Below, piece after piece: positions 1-10,462 of a stretch of DNA of 64,000 nt (position 1 is the first letter of the stretch; each line of letters begins with the position of its first letter). Position numbers and translations under genes: made by a program. Source of the DNA: Prochlorococcus sp. AG-409-K04. Lineage in GTDB: Bacteria > Cyanobacteriota > Cyanobacteriia > PCC-6307 > Cyanobiaceae. The notes under the pieces are model-generated. The model searched no databases, was not told the origin of the DNA, and worked only from the letters and a program-made list of their open reading frames with translations. Location of the stretch: assembly GCA_003215555.1 (NCBI GenBank), contig QCKE01000002.1, positions 98,959 through 162,958 of the forward strand, in the 5' to 3' direction.

Positions 1-2
1 AT

Positions 3-1277
3 TTTTGGAAAAATTCTCGGGGCGCAGAAAATACTTTTGACCATACAAAAATACGTGAAAAGGATGTGCCATTTCAGCTGCCAGATCTGAATATAGGTTC
101 AAAGGCTTTGTCTGCTTGCTGTTGGCATCCAGCCACTTTATGGGTTGGGATTGGTTGTGAAAGAAATACAAGTCATAGTCTTTTAGAAAGGGCGTTTGAA
201 GAATCACTTTTAGAAGCTTCCTTGGCAAAAGAAGCTGTTGCAGGTTTTGCGACAATTGACATTAAATCAGATGAAATTGCTATCAAAGCTTTGGTAATGA
301 AAGAAGGCCTACCACTACGTTTGTTTTGTTCTAAAGATCTTAAAAAAGTTAATGTCCCCAACCCATCGGAATTGGTTAATAAAGAAGTAGGAAGCCCATC
401 AGTTTCAGAAGCATCTGCATTGTTAGCAGCAGGGGCTAAGGGGAATTTAAAATTTACGAAGCACGTATATAAATCTCAAAGGAATGAACAAGGCGCTGTG
501 ACTATTTCTATAGCAGAATCAATAGAACCTTTTGCTCCACAAAGGGGAGAATTACATCTTGTTGGAAGTGGCCCAGGTGATCTCAAATATTTAACAAATG
601 ATTCTCGAGCAGCTCTTTCAAGAAGTGCAATTTGGATTGGTTATAAAAGGTATTTAGATTTACTTGAACCATTGAGAAGATTTGATCAAGTCAGAATTGA
701 TGGTGCTCTTAAGCATGAACTTGATCGCTGTCAGTTAGCTTTGAAATTAGCCACACAAGGTATCAAAGTATCTCTTATTTCTTCAGGCGATAGTGGTATC
801 TATGGAATGGCTGGGTTAGCCTTAGAGGTTTGGTTATCTCAATTAAAATCAGAAAGACCAGGTTTCAAAGTACATCCTGGCATAAGTGCTTTTCAGATCG
901 CAGCTTCTAAAATAGGCGCACCTTTAATGCATGATTTTTGTTCGATTAGTCTCAGTGATTGCTTGACACCATGGGCAAAGATTCAAAAACGTATTGAAGC
1001 AGCAGCAGCTTCAGACTTTGTGATTGCTTTTTATAATCCAAGGTCTCAAGGCCGCGATTGGCAACTCCAAAATGCAATTGATATATTGTTGAAATTTCGA
1101 ACAAAAACGACGCCGACAGTTGTCGCTCGTCAACTTGGAAGAGAACATGAAAACATTGAAGTTCATCTACTTGGATCTGTTCCTATAGATACAATTGATA
1201 TGCTTACATTGGTCTTGGTTGGGAATAGTACAAGCTTTTTCAAAGATAAATTTATAGTAACTCCTAGAGGTTATTGA
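3..1277 (+). CDS. cobJ: CbiG-CobJ fusion: precorrin-3B C17-methyltransferase (5' end outside window)
   Basis: The frame is open to the first bases of the window and reads smoothly into the GTG at 66, so this is the 3' part of a longer gene and 66 is not a real start. The first ~150 visible residues look like the C-terminal domain of CbiG (cobalamin biosynthesis, ring-lactone opening). The rest is a tetrapyrrole methylase with the glycine-rich GSGPGD strand, a GDSGIYGMA loop, HPGISAFQ and FYNPRSQGRDW, all typical of CobJ/CbiH, which methylates C17 with SAM and contracts the corrin ring. The CbiG-CobJ fusion is known in cyanobacteria. It acts in the cytoplasm in B12 (pseudo-cobalamin) synthesis. 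The product could serve the two B12-type radical SAM proteins further on, but that link is inference. Confidence 0.88.
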   Translation, partial: FWKNSRGAENTFDHTKIREKDVPFQLPDLNIGSKALSACCWHPATLWVGIGCERNTSHSLLERAFEESLLEASLAKEAVAGFATIDIKSDEIAIKALVMKEGLPLRLFCSKDLKKVNVPNPSELVNKEVGSPSVSEASALLAAGAKGNLKFTKHVYKSQRNEQGAVTISIAESIEPFAPQRGELHLVGSGPGDLKYLTNDSRAALSRSAIWIGYKRYLDLLEPLRRFDQVRIDGALKHELDRCQLALKLATQGIKVSLISSGDSGIYGMAGLALEVWLSQLKSERPGFKVHPGISAFQIAASKIGAPLMHDFCSISLSDCLTPWAKIQKRIEAAAASDFVIAFYNPRSQGRDWQLQNAIDILLKFRTKTTPTVVARQLGREHENIEVHLLGSVPIDTIDMLTLVLVGNSTSFFKDKFIVTPRGY

Positions 1278-1342
1278 CATTATTTCTTGAATAAAATGAC
1301 TTTGATTATTCTCTCTTTCTATAATTTTTTTAATTTTGGAGA

Positions 1343-2218
1343 ATGAGTATTAATAAGCCCGATTGGTTAAGAGTAAAAGCACCTCAAAAGGAACGAATTG
1401 GAAATGTATCTAATTTGTTGAGTGATTTAAAGTTGAATACTGTATGTCAAGAAGCTAGCTGCCCAAACATAGGAGAGTGTTTTGCTGGAGGCACAGCTAC
1501 TTTTTTAATAATGGGGCCAGGTTGCACTAGAGCATGTCCCTATTGCGATATTGATTTTGATAAAAGTGTACGTGCATTGGATCCCTCAGAGCCTTATCGC
1601 TTGGGTGAAGCTGTCAAAAGACTTGGTTTAAAACATGTGGTGATAACTTCTGTTAATCGTGACGATTTAGAAGATGGAGGTGCTAGTCAATTTGTTCGTT
1701 GTATTGAATCAGTAAGAGAAAGCTCGCCAGACACAACAATTGAATTATTGATTCCAGATTTTTGCGGTAATTGGGATGCTTTGGCAATTGTTATGAATGC
1801 TTCACCTGATGTCTTGAATCATAATATTGAAACTGTTCCAAGATTATATAAAAAGGCTAGGCCTCAAGGTATATATGAGCGATCTTTGGAATTGTTATTT
1901 CGAGTAAGAAAAGAATCTAACAAAGTATATTCCAAGTCAGGACTAATGGTTGGTCTTGGGGAATCAGATGAGGAGGTTTTTCAGGTTCTTTCCGATCTTC
2001 ATGATCATAAAGTTGATATAGTTACGATCGGCCAATATTTGTCCCCCGGACCTAAACATTTGAGAGTAGATAGGTTTGTGACCCCTAATCAGTTCGAAAA
2101 ATATAAAATAGAAGGAGAAAATCGTTTTGGTTTTTTACAAGTAGTTAGTTCTCCTCTGACTCGTAGTAGTTATCATGCTGGGGAGGTTGAGCGACTTATG
2201 AAAATTTATCCTCGTTAA
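1343..2218 (+). CDS. lipA: Lipoyl synthase
   Basis: Radical SAM enzyme that inserts two sulfurs into protein-bound octanoyl groups to make lipoate for 2-oxoacid dehydrogenases and the glycine cleavage H protein. Both iron-sulfur motifs are visible: the auxiliary cluster Cys at residues 35, 40 and 46 (CX4CX5C) and the radical SAM CX3CX2C at 61, 65 and 68. The C-terminal RSSYHAGE carries the serine that ligates the auxiliary cluster. At 291 aa it is of normal length. A GGAG lies almost directly against the ATG, closer than usual, but no better in-frame start is seen. Its tail overlaps the convergent YciI-like gene by 23 nt. Cyanobacteria often have two lipA paralogues; I cannot say which this is. 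Confidence 0.95.
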   Translation: MSINKPDWLRVKAPQKERIGNVSNLLSDLKLNTVCQEASCPNIGECFAGGTATFLIMGPGCTRACPYCDIDFDKSVRALDPSEPYRLGEAVKRLGLKHVVITSVNRDDLEDGGASQFVRCIESVRESSPDTTIELLIPDFCGNWDALAIVMNASPDVLNHNIETVPRLYKKARPQGIYERSLELLFRVRKESNKVYSKSGLMVGLGESDEEVFQVLSDLHDHKVDIVTIGQYLSPGPKHLRVDRFVTPNQFEKYKIEGENRFGFLQVVSSPLTRSSYHAGEVERLMKIYPR

Positions 2219-2528
2219 ATATGTCTAACAGATTTTTTGACAAAGGTATATATTGATGAAGCTCCCATTCCACTAATTTGTTCTTAATCATTGGGTCTGT
2301 TTTTATTATAGTTTCGGCATTTTGAAAATTTATAGATTCTAGTATAAGAATTCCTCCTCCCCCCGGGAGACCATTCTTGTCAATAAGATAACCTGAGAAT
2401 ATCCTTAGTCCAGTTTTTTTTATAGACTTAACCCACAATTTATGCTCATTTATATATTCTTTTCTTTTACTTGGTATTAAAGAAAGTGTATATTTTGTAA
2501 ACTTTTCTGTTTTAATAAAAAAAGACAT
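2196..2528 (-). CDS. YciI-like (YCII-related) small protein
   Basis: A 110-residue protein with the YciI/DGPF-type ferredoxin-like fold: an N-terminal strand, the [14 protein letters not shown] helix, a [20 protein letters not shown] strand-turn-strand, and a late segment with the pattern seen in the family ([17 protein letters not shown]). YCII domains bind small ligands, and some act as weak hydrolases or dehalogenases; the substrate here is unknown. It is short, cytoplasmic, and has no signal peptide or membrane segment. It lies 16 nt downstream of gltB on the same strand, so it is probably transcribed with gltB. Its stop codon overlaps the 3' end of lipA on the other strand. Confidence 0.8.
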   Translation of the reverse strand: MSFFIKTEKFTKYTLSLIPSKRKEYINEHKLWVKSIKKTGLRIFSGYLIDKNGLPGGGGILILESINFQNAETIIKTDPMIKNKLVEWELHQYIPLSKNLLDIFNEDKFS

Positions 2529-2544
2529 TAATAAATAAAATTCT

Positions 2545-5500
2545 TTAAATCAAACCAACTCTTTTTTGTTCACTTGGAGGTACTAAAACCTTAAAAAGTT
2601 TTTTACTTATGTTCCAATTATTAATAATTTGCTCGGCTTTTATGCTTTGCGTCTGTATTGCATGCTCTTGAATTAATGGCTTAAGAATGTTTTCTTGCTG
2701 TTTAGTTGATAAAGGGTGTATTTCTACAATTTCTTTATTTACTAGTGATTCTGCTTGGTTCTTGTCATCGAATAGGAAAGTTAATCCACCAGTCATGCCA
2801 GCTCCAACATTTCTGCCTGTTGATCCAAGAACAACAACTATTCCACCTGTCATGTATTCACAGCAATGGTCGCCAGATCCTTCTACAACTGCTTCTGTTC
2901 CACTATTCCTCACTGCAAAACGTTCTCCTGCGATGCCAAGAGCAAATAATTTCCCTCCAGTGCCTCCATATAGACATGTATTCCCTAATATCACTTGATC
3001 AGAGGCATTAGCTGTCTTGGCTGGAGGAACTATTGTTATTACACCACCATTGATGCCTTTCCCAACATAATCATTTGCTTCGCCTATAAGTTTAATATTC
3101 ATTCCTTGTAGAAGAAATGCTCCAAAACTTTGTCCTGAAAAACCTTCAAAAGTTAAATTTAGATTACCTTTGAAACCTTTGTTTCCATGAATTTGAGCAA
3201 TTTCTCCAGCAATTCTCGCACAAACACTACGGTCAGTATTAATTATCTTTATGCTGCGATTAACTGATTTATGTTCAATTATTGCATTTTTTATTTCTTG
3301 ATCTTTTAGTAATTCATCCTCTAAAACATTTCCATTAGTATGAGCCTCATTTTCATGATTCAACCAAAATCTGTTAGTTGAATTATTTATTGGATTTAGT
3401 AGTGAGGATAGGTCTATACTTTTTGTCTTTGGAATCTCTAAGTTTCGTGATTGAAGGAGATCTATTCTACCAATAATTTCTTCTAGATTAGAAAAACCTA
3501 ATTCACTCATTATTTGTCTTACTTCTTCCGCAACAAATAGGAAAAAATTAACCACATGTTCTGGCAAACCTGGGAATCGCTGCCTTAAGGCTTCTTGTTG
3601 TGTAGCTATTCCAACAGGACATTTGTTTGTATGACAGATACGAGCCATTATGCATCCTTCAGCAATCATTGCAATTGAACCAAAACCATATTCCTCGGCA
3701 CCTAGGAGTGCTGCTATGACAACATCCCAGCCAGTTTTTAATCCACCATCCGCTCTCAATAAAACTCTATCTCTAAGACCATTCTCTAATAGAGATCTAT
3801 GCACTTCAGTAAGGCCCAACTCCCAAGGTAATCCAGCATGTTTGATCGAGCTAAGAGGGGATGCTCCCGTTCCTCCATCATGTCCGGAAATTTGAATAAC
3901 ATCTGCATTTGCTTTTGCTACGCCTGCAGCAATTGTTCCTATACCAATTTCTGCTACTAATTTTACACTTACTTTGGCTTTTGGATGTACTTGATGCAGA
4001 TCGTGAATTAATTGAGCTAAATCTTCTATTGAATAAATATCGTGATGAGGTGGTGGCGAAATTAATGCGACACCAGGCTTACTATTTCTTAGCTTTGCAA
4101 TATATTTATCTACTTTAGGTCCAGGCAACTGGCCACCTTCGCCTGGTTTTGCTCCTTGAGCTACTTTGATTTCTAATTGTTTTCCACTTCTTAAGTATTC
4201 AGGTGTAACTCCAAATCTTCCAGAAGCTATTTGTTTAATTGCAGAGCAAGCAGTGTCACCATTTTCCAGTCCTTTTAGATTGGGGAATGAATTTGAAATT
4301 TTTTGTTCATTGACATCACTAAGAATTTGAAATCTTGTTGGATCTTCTCCACCTTCCCCACTATTGCTTTTGCCTCCAATTCGATTCATTGCTATTGCTA
4401 GAACTTCATGTGCTTCTCTAGATAGTGCACCTAAACTCATTCCACCTGTGCAAAATCTTTTGCAAATACTCTCTACACTTTCAACTTGATCAATTGGTAA
4501 TTTTTTTCTTCTATTTGTGAATGTAAGCAAATCCCTTAGAGCAGTTGGAGTTCTGGATTCAAGAAGTGACTTGTATGTTGAAAAGTGATCATATCCTGGC
4601 CCTTCTCTAACTGCTGCATGAAGTGCTTTAGACATTGATGGATTGTTTAAATGAAATTCCCCTCCGCTTCTGTATTGAACAAAACCAAAGAATTCAAGCT
4701 TTTTCTTATCCATTTCAGGGAATGCTTTTGAATGGAAGGTAAGTGTTTCATTGGCTAATTCTTTTAAACTTAATCCTGCAATTCTGCTAGTTGTTCCTTT
4801 AAATGCGAGGTCAATAATATCTGCTCCTATTCCTATGGCTTCAAAGATTTGGGCACCATGGTAACTAGCTAAAAGAGAAATGCCTATTTTTGACAGTATC
4901 TTTCTTAATCCATTTTCCAATGCCTCCTTTAAATTTTCCTGTGCCTTAGCGATAGTTAAATCTTTGAAAGTATTTGTCTCAATTTGTTTTTGAGTTTTAG
5001 GACTATGCCACCAATGTCGTGTAGTTTCCCAAGTCAACCAAGGACAGATAGCACTGGCTCCGAATCCGATTAGACAAGCAACATGATGAGTACTCCAGCA
5101 TTGGGCCGTTTCCACAACAATTGAAACATCAAGTCTTAGTTGATGTTTGAGTAAATGATGGTGTACTGCTCCAACTGCAAGCAGAGGAGGAATGTATGTT
5201 TTATTTGTACTTATTCCTCGATCTGAAAGTATTAAAATTTTATTTCCATTTTTCACCGCAGATGATGCCTCATTGCAAATGCTTGTAATACCTTTTTGAA
5301 AACCTTCTATTGCATCATCTATTGAAATGAGTGTAGATATTTTGATTGCTTTTAAGTGTTGCTTTGATAAAAGATCTAATTCTGCTTCGTTAATAATTGG
5401 AGATTTCAGACTGATTACTGAAAAGGAATTTTCTTTAGGCTTTAATGGTGATCCTCTCTTTCCTAAATGCATCTCAATACTCATTACAAGCTTTTCGCGT

Positions 5501-7110
5501 AATGGATCTATTGGAGGATTTGTTACTTGAGCAAATCTTTGCTTAAAGTAGTCATATAAAAGGTGCGCTTTATTAGAAAGAATTGCTAAGGGGATATCAT
5601 CACCCATGCAATAAGTAGGTTCTTTTGCACTACTTGCCATGGTGTCAATAATTATATCTAGATCCTCAATAGAAAATCCAAATGCACTTTGCTTTTGCAG
5701 TAAATCTTTCCTTTCTAAATTTCTTTGAGTTAGCCAGGGTTGGGGAGTTAAATTTAGTTGATTGTGGGAAAGCCACTTTTTGTATGGATATCTATTTGCT
5801 GCTTCTTTTTTAACATCCCAGTTTCTTAAAAGCCTTTTTTCTTTAAGATCAACTGCTAGCATTTGACCTGGTCCTAGACGTCCTTTTTCTATTACATTGC
5901 TATCTTTAATATCGACTACTCCAGTTTCGGAGCCCATTATTACGAAGTTATCTTTTGTAACACAATATCTTGCAGGTCTCAGCCCATTTCGATCAAGAGT
6001 GGCTCCTATAAAACATCCATCAGAAAAAACTAAAAGAGCAGGACCATCCCATGCTTCTTGAGTGCAGGCTGAATATTCATAAAATGCATTTATTTCGGGT
6101 TGTTTTTTTAAAGCTGGCTGATCACGAAAAGCTTCTGGAACTAGAGTTAGAAGACTATCTGTTATTGGACGACCACTTCTAACTAGTAATTCTAGTGTTG
6201 AATCAAGATTTGCTGAATCACTAAATGATGGATCAACGACAGGACTTAAGTCTTTTGCCGTTTCATTCCAAATTTCTTCAAGATGTACTTCGGTTGCTTT
6301 TGCCCAATTTAAATTTCCTAAAAGAGTATTTATTTCTCCATTATGTCCAAGGAGACGCATAGGTTGGGCAAGAGGCCAACGAGGAAGAGTATTTGTACTA
6401 AATCTTCGATGGTAAATAGCAAATGATACTTCAAACTTCGGGTTCTTTAGATCGAGAAAAAATTCAGATAATACTTTTGATCTAACCATTCCCTTATATA
6501 CAACTGTTCGACCACTTAATGACGCTAAATATGGTTTCTCAGATAGATCAATGCTTGCACTGGAAAATCTGCTTTGGATTCGTTTTCTTAATCGAAATAG
6601 TAAGTTTTCAAACTCCTCTGCCTGTAAATTTTTTTCTAAAAGCCATTGCTCAATAAATGGCGCTGTTTCTTTAGCTTGAGGGCCAAGAACTGAAGAATTT
6701 ATAGGAACTTCTCGCCATCCTATAGATAATAAACCAAGTTTATTGGCTTCTTCTTCGAAAAGCTGCTTACTTTTCTCGCGCTGTTTAACATCCTTAGGCA
6801 GAAAAACCATGCCTAAACCTTTTGAGCAATTTGATTCATTATTTATTTCAGGCCAAATAGTTTGAAAAAATCCCCAAGGTATTGCGCATAAGATCCCTGC
6901 TCCATCTCCTGAATCGCCATCACCGCCACAACCTCCTCTATGTTCCATGCACTCGAGACCTTTAAGTGCTTGTTGTAAAACCCAATGGCTTGCAATACCT
7001 TCAATTTGCGCTAAAAAACCTACCCCGCATGCATCCTTTTCATCTTTAATGGCATTCGGTGGACTGCTGTCACAGTATGGCCAATTTTCAATATGTGTTT
7101 TTTGAGGCAT
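2545..7110 (-). CDS. gltB: Ferredoxin-dependent glutamate synthase (Fd-GOGAT)
   Basis: Converts glutamine plus 2-oxoglutarate to two glutamates using reduced ferredoxin, the main ammonium-assimilation step with glutamine synthetase. At 1521 aa it is full length. The class II amidotransferase nucleophile is Cys28 (DACGVGF), with a 27-residue propeptide to be removed. The central and FMN domains follow. The [3Fe-4S] motif CX5CX4C (CIMARICHTNKC) is near residue 1150, and the C-terminal third is the GXGXG beta-helix domain with repeated Gly-rich turns. No gltD small subunit lies next to it, which fits the ferredoxin rather than the NADPH form. I found no clear NtcA box (GTA-N8-TAC) in the 255-bp upstream gap. 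Confidence 0.97.
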   Translation of the reverse strand: MPQKTHIENWPYCDSSPPNAIKDEKDACGVGFLAQIEGIASHWVLQQALKGLECMEHRGGCGGDGDSGDGAGILCAIPWGFFQTIWPEINNESNCSKGLGMVFLPKDVKQREKSKQLFEEEANKLGLLSIGWREVPINSSVLGPQAKETAPFIEQWLLEKNLQAEEFENLLFRLRKRIQSRFSSASIDLSEKPYLASLSGRTVVYKGMVRSKVLSEFFLDLKNPKFEVSFAIYHRRFSTNTLPRWPLAQPMRLLGHNGEINTLLGNLNWAKATEVHLEEIWNETAKDLSPVVDPSFSDSANLDSTLELLVRSGRPITDSLLTLVPEAFRDQPALKKQPEINAFYEYSACTQEAWDGPALLVFSDGCFIGATLDRNGLRPARYCVTKDNFVIMGSETGVVDIKDSNVIEKGRLGPGQMLAVDLKEKRLLRNWDVKKEAANRYPYKKWLSHNQLNLTPQPWLTQRNLERKDLLQKQSAFGFSIEDLDIIIDTMASSAKEPTYCMGDDIPLAILSNKAHLLYDYFKQRFAQVTNPPIDPLREKLVMSIEMHLGKRGSPLKPKENSFSVISLKSPIINEAELDLLSKQHLKAIKISTLISIDDAIEGFQKGITSICNEASSAVKNGNKILILSDRGISTNKTYIPPLLAVGAVHHHLLKHQLRLDVSIVVETAQCWSTHHVACLIGFGASAICPWLTWETTRHWWHSPKTQKQIETNTFKDLTIAKAQENLKEALENGLRKILSKIGISLLASYHGAQIFEAIGIGADIIDLAFKGTTSRIAGLSLKELANETLTFHSKAFPEMDKKKLEFFGFVQYRSGGEFHLNNPSMSKALHAAVREGPGYDHFSTYKSLLESRTPTALRDLLTFTNRRKKLPIDQVESVESICKRFCTGGMSLGALSREAHEVLAIAMNRIGGKSNSGEGGEDPTRFQILSDVNEQKISNSFPNLKGLENGDTACSAIKQIASGRFGVTPEYLRSGKQLEIKVAQGAKPGEGGQLPGPKVDKYIAKLRNSKPGVALISPPPHHDIYSIEDLAQLIHDLHQVHPKAKVSVKLVAEIGIGTIAAGVAKANADVIQISGHDGGTGASPLSSIKHAGLPWELGLTEVHRSLLENGLRDRVLLRADGGLKTGWDVVIAALLGAEEYGFGSIAMIAEGCIMARICHTNKCPVGIATQQEALRQRFPGLPEHVVNFFLFVAEEVRQIMSELGFSNLEEIIGRIDLLQSRNLEIPKTKSIDLSSLLNPINNSTNRFWLNHENEAHTNGNVLEDELLKDQEIKNAIIEHKSVNRSIKIINTDRSVCARIAGEIAQIHGNKGFKGNLNLTFEGFSGQSFGAFLLQGMNIKLIGEANDYVGKGINGGVITIVPPAKTANASDQVILGNTCLYGGTGGKLFALGIAGERFAVRNSGTEAVVEGSGDHCCEYMTGGIVVVLGSTGRNVGAGMTGGLTFLFDDKNQAESLVNKEIVEIHPLSTKQQENILKPLIQEHAIQTQSIKAEQIINNWNISKKLFKVLVPPSEQKRVGLI

Positions 7111-7365
7111 GAATGCAAGTACCCTTTAGATCCCTCTAAATAGACTGAAAATCAGTGCCATAGGTATTAAATTATCCTAATGGAAGATTGTGTCTAATTG
7201 TTTTAAAACTCGAAAAGGTGATAAATCAATTGATTGGCCTCTTTTATCTATTGTTTTTGAATTTTAAGCAATGCTTTTAGAAAAAAGCTCTCTTATTTGC
7301 CCTTGAACTAGTAGAATAGAAGATTATTGATAAGGGTCCAAATTTTTTGACCTTGTTGATCTTCG
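7111..7365. promoter_or_regulatory. Divergent intergenic region between gltB and rpsL
   Basis: This 255-bp AT-rich gap separates two divergently transcribed units, so it must hold promoters for gltB (leftward) and the rpsL operon (rightward). I see no coding ORF. AT-rich -10-like hexamers occur, for example TAGAAT near 7313, but no -35/-10 pair convinces me, and no NtcA palindrome is visible. No strong hairpin that could serve as an autogenous S7-type site is seen here either. Confidence 0.5.
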
Positions 7366-7740
7366 ATGCCAACTATTCAACAACTTATTAGAACTGAGCG
7401 ACAGCGTTTAACTCGCAAAACAAAGTCGCCAGCATTGAGAGCATGCCCAGAAAGGAGGGGGGTTTGTACAAGGGTTTATACTTCAACGCCTAAAAAGCCA
7501 AACTCTGCTTTACGTAAAGTTGCAAGAGTTCGTTTGACTTCTGGTTTTGAGGTTACTGCTTATATACCTGGTATTGGGCACAATCTTCAGGAACATTCAG
7601 TTGTTCTTTTGAGAGGAGGTCGAGTTAAAGATCTTCCAGGTGTTCGTTATCACATTATAAGAGGAACCCTAGACACTGCAGGAGTTAAAGATCGGCGTCA
7701 ATCTCGCTCTAAGTATGGGGCTAAAGCCTCCAAATCATAA
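7366..7740 (+). CDS. rpsL: 30S ribosomal protein S12
   Basis: S12 sits at the decoding centre of the small subunit and controls tRNA selection. The 124-aa product carries the family blocks TRKTKSPAL near the N-terminus, [17 protein letters not shown], and [26 protein letters not shown], which hold the lysine and arginine positions classically changed in streptomycin-resistant mutants. Length and sequence are entirely normal. It starts the str-type operon: rpsG follows after 36 nt, then fusA, tuf and rpsJ. Confidence 0.98.
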   Translation: MPTIQQLIRTERQRLTRKTKSPALRACPERRGVCTRVYTSTPKKPNSALRKVARVRLTSGFEVTAYIPGIGHNLQEHSVVLLRGGRVKDLPGVRYHIIRGTLDTAGVKDRRQSRSKYGAKASKS

Positions 7741-7776
7741 ATAAATCTTAATTTACTATTCATTCATTTAGTACTT

Positions 7777-8247
7777 ATGTCTAGAAGAAACGCTGCAGAA
7801 AAAAGACCAGTTTTACCTGATCCTCAATTTAATAATCGCCTTGCAACAATGATGGTTGCAAGGTTGATGAAACATGGCAAAAAGTCCACAGCTCAGAAAA
7901 TCTTGTCACACGCGTTTGGTCTGATTAATGAACGTACAGGATCTGATCCAATAGAACTCTTTGAAACAGCTATTAAGAATGCCACTCCTTTAGTTGAAGT
8001 CAGAGCAAGGCGTGTAGGGGGTGCTACATATCAGGTGCCTATGGAGGTTCGTCAAGAAAGGGGTACTGCAATGGCACTGAGGTGGCTCGTTAATTTTTCA
8101 AGATCTAGAAATGGTAGAAGTATGGCGCACAAGCTTGCAGGTGAATTAATGGATGCTGCCAATGAAGCTGGAAATGCTGTCCGCAAACGTGAGGAAACTC
8201 ATAAAATGGCAGAAGCAAATAAGGCATTTGCTCATTATCGTTATTGA
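7777..8247 (+). CDS. rpsG: 30S ribosomal protein S7
   Basis: S7 nucleates assembly of the 30S head on 16S rRNA and lines the E site. The 156-aa sequence starts [18 protein letters not shown] and contains the [12 protein letters not shown] helix, the [20 protein letters not shown] beta-hairpin region and a C-terminal AHYRY typical of the family. It is the second gene of the rpsL operon. In E. coli, S7 represses its own operon by binding the rpsL-rpsG spacer; here that spacer is only 36 nt, so the same mechanism is doubtful. Confidence 0.98.
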   Translation: MSRRNAAEKRPVLPDPQFNNRLATMMVARLMKHGKKSTAQKILSHAFGLINERTGSDPIELFETAIKNATPLVEVRARRVGGATYQVPMEVRQERGTAMALRWLVNFSRSRNGRSMAHKLAGELMDAANEAGNAVRKREETHKMAEANKAFAHYRY

Positions 8248-8250
8248 ATC

Positions 8251-8269
8251 TTTGAGATATTTTCTCAAA
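8251..8269 (+). promoter_or_regulatory. Short hairpin between rpsG and fusA
   Basis: A perfect 7-bp inverted repeat (TTTGAGA / TCTCAAA) around a 5-nt loop begins three bases after the rpsG stop. It is not followed by a T-run, so it is more likely an RNA-processing or stability element within the operon than a terminator. Its role is inferred only from position. Confidence 0.4.
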
Positions 8270-8340
8270 ACCCTTTCGCTTTTGCCTATTGCCCTGTAGA
8301 GTCACTTCCGCCTTAAACTATTGAACCTGGAGACATCGTT

Positions 8341-10416
8341 GTGGCTCGTGCCTTCCCCCTAGAACGCGTAAGAAATATTGGTATTGCAGCGCATATAGAC
8401 GCTGGAAAGACCACAACAACTGAAAGGATTCTTTTTTATTCAGGTGTAGTGCACAAGATTGGTGAGGTTCATGATGGTGCCGCTGTTACTGATTGGATGG
8501 CCCAAGAACGTGAGCGAGGAATAACAATCACAGCAGCTGCAATATCAACAAGTTGGCAAGATCATAGGATTAATATTATTGACACTCCAGGCCACGTCGA
8601 TTTTACTATTGAAGTTGAAAGGTCGATGAGAGTTTTGGATGGTGTAATAGCAGTATTTTGTGCTGTTGGAGGCGTTCAGCCGCAATCTGAAACTGTTTGG
8701 AGGCAGGCAGATCGGTATTCAGTGCCAAGGATGGTTTTTGTAAATAAGATGGATAGAACAGGGGCGGATTTTTTAAAAGTTTATGGACAAATCAAAGATC
8801 GGTTGAAAGCCAATGCAGCTCCTATTCAACTTCCTATAGGAGCGGAGGGAGAATTGTCAGGCATTATTGATTTGGTTGGTAATAAGGCTTTCGTTTATAA
8901 AAATGACCTTGGAACTGATATTGAAGAGACTGCTATTCCAGCTGAAATGGAAGACGAGGCTGCTGAATGGCGCAGTAAATTAATGGAAACTGTTGCCGAA
9001 ACAGATGAAGACTTAATAGAAGCTTTTCTTGAAAATGGAGAATTGACTACAGAGCAGCTTAAAAAGGGAATTAGAGAAGGAGTGCTGAATCATGGTTTAG
9101 TCCCAATGTTATGTGGCTCAGCATTTAAAAATAAAGGAGTTCAACTTGTTTTAGATGCGGTTATTGATTATTTGCCTGCACCAATAGATGTGCCTCCCAT
9201 ACAAGGACTTCTGCCAAATGGTGAAGATGCTGTCAGGCCCTCAGAAGATCAGGCACCTTTCAGTGCTCTAGCTTTCAAAGTCATGGCTGATCCATATGGA
9301 AAATTGACTTTCGTGAGAATGTATTCGGGGATTCTTGAAAAAGGAAGTTATGTGTTGAACTCAACTAAAGATGCTAAAGAGAGAATTTCTAGATTGGTTG
9401 TACTAAAAGCAGATGATCGTGAGGAAGTGGACCAATTACGAGCAGGAGATCTAGGCGCAGTTCTTGGTTTGAAAAATACAACTACTGGTGACACATTATG
9501 TTCAACAGATGAGCCAATTGTCCTTGAGACTCTTTTTGTACCAGAGCCTGTTATTTCTGTTGCTGTTGAGCCCAAGACCAAAGGAGATATGGAAAAGCTT
9601 TCAAAGGCTTTGATTGCTTTAGCAGAAGAAGACCCTACATTCAGAGTCAGTACTGATCAAGAGACTAATCAAACCGTTATAGCGGGGATGGGAGAACTAC
9701 ATTTAGAGATACTTGTAGACAGAATGCTTAGAGAATTTAAAGTTGAAGCTAATATTGGTGCCCCACAAGTTTCGTATAGAGAGACGATTAGATCAAGTTC
9801 AAAAGGTGAAGGAAAATATGCTCGTCAGACTGGTGGTAAGGGACAATATGGTCATGTAGTAATTGAAATGGAGCCTGGAGAACCTGGTTCAGGCTTTGAG
9901 TTTGTTAATAAAATCGTTGGTGGAGCTGTACCTAAAGAATTTATTGGACCTGCTTCAAATGGTATGAAAGAAACTTGCGAGTCTGGGGTTTTGGCTGGAT
10001 ATCCTTTGATTGATGTAAAAGTTACGATGGTTGATGGTTCTTTTCATGATGTTGATTCATCAGAAATGGCATTTAAAATTGCAGGATCTATGGCTTTTAA
10101 GGATGGGGTTAAGAAATGTAATCCAGTTCTTCTTGAGCCAATGATGAAGGTTGAAGTCGAATGCCCAGAGGATTTCTTAGGATCAATTATTGGAGATTTA
10201 TCTTCTAGGAGAGGTCAGGTTGAAGGGCAATCTATTGATGATGGAGTATCAAAGGTTCAATCCAAAGTACCTTTAGCAGAAATGTTTGGTTACGCCACTC
10301 AACTGCGTTCTATGACGCAAGGTAGAGGTATATTCTCAATGGAGTTCAGTAAATACGAGGAAGTACCTCGTAATGTTGCTGAAGCAATTATCTCTAAGAA
10401 TCAGGGTAATTCCTGA
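8341..10416 (+). CDS. fusA: Elongation factor G
   Basis: GTPase that drives translocation of tRNA and mRNA on the ribosome and, with RRF, splits post-termination ribosomes. The G-domain motifs are clear: AHIDAGKTT at residues 17-25, the effector [17 protein letters not shown] and NKMDRTGA. Domains II-V follow, with the late RGQVEGQ and [10 protein letters not shown] segments of domain V. At 691 aa it is full length. It starts with GTG, 93 nt after rpsG. Third gene of the rpsL-rpsG-fusA-tuf-rpsJ operon. Confidence 0.98.
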   Translation: MARAFPLERVRNIGIAAHIDAGKTTTTERILFYSGVVHKIGEVHDGAAVTDWMAQERERGITITAAAISTSWQDHRINIIDTPGHVDFTIEVERSMRVLDGVIAVFCAVGGVQPQSETVWRQADRYSVPRMVFVNKMDRTGADFLKVYGQIKDRLKANAAPIQLPIGAEGELSGIIDLVGNKAFVYKNDLGTDIEETAIPAEMEDEAAEWRSKLMETVAETDEDLIEAFLENGELTTEQLKKGIREGVLNHGLVPMLCGSAFKNKGVQLVLDAVIDYLPAPIDVPPIQGLLPNGEDAVRPSEDQAPFSALAFKVMADPYGKLTFVRMYSGILEKGSYVLNSTKDAKERISRLVVLKADDREEVDQLRAGDLGAVLGLKNTTTGDTLCSTDEPIVLETLFVPEPVISVAVEPKTKGDMEKLSKALIALAEEDPTFRVSTDQETNQTVIAGMGELHLEILVDRMLREFKVEANIGAPQVSYRETIRSSSKGEGKYARQTGGKGQYGHVVIEMEPGEPGSGFEFVNKIVGGAVPKEFIGPASNGMKETCESGVLAGYPLIDVKVTMVDGSFHDVDSSEMAFKIAGSMAFKDGVKKCNPVLLEPMMKVEVECPEDFLGSIIGDLSSRRGQVEGQSIDDGVSKVQSKVPLAEMFGYATQLRSMTQGRGIFSMEFSKYEEVPRNVAEAIISKNQGNS

Positions 10417-10462
10417 TATCTTCGACATCAATCGTCTATTATTAAACTGATTCTTTAAACAA

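Noticed and set aside
2687..3011. Plus-strand ORFs opposite gltB
   Set aside because: Antisense shadows of a strongly supported gene; no ribosome site or family resemblance.
7111..7365. NtcA site upstream of gltB
   Set aside because: No GTA-N8-TAC palindrome was found; near matches lack one half-site.
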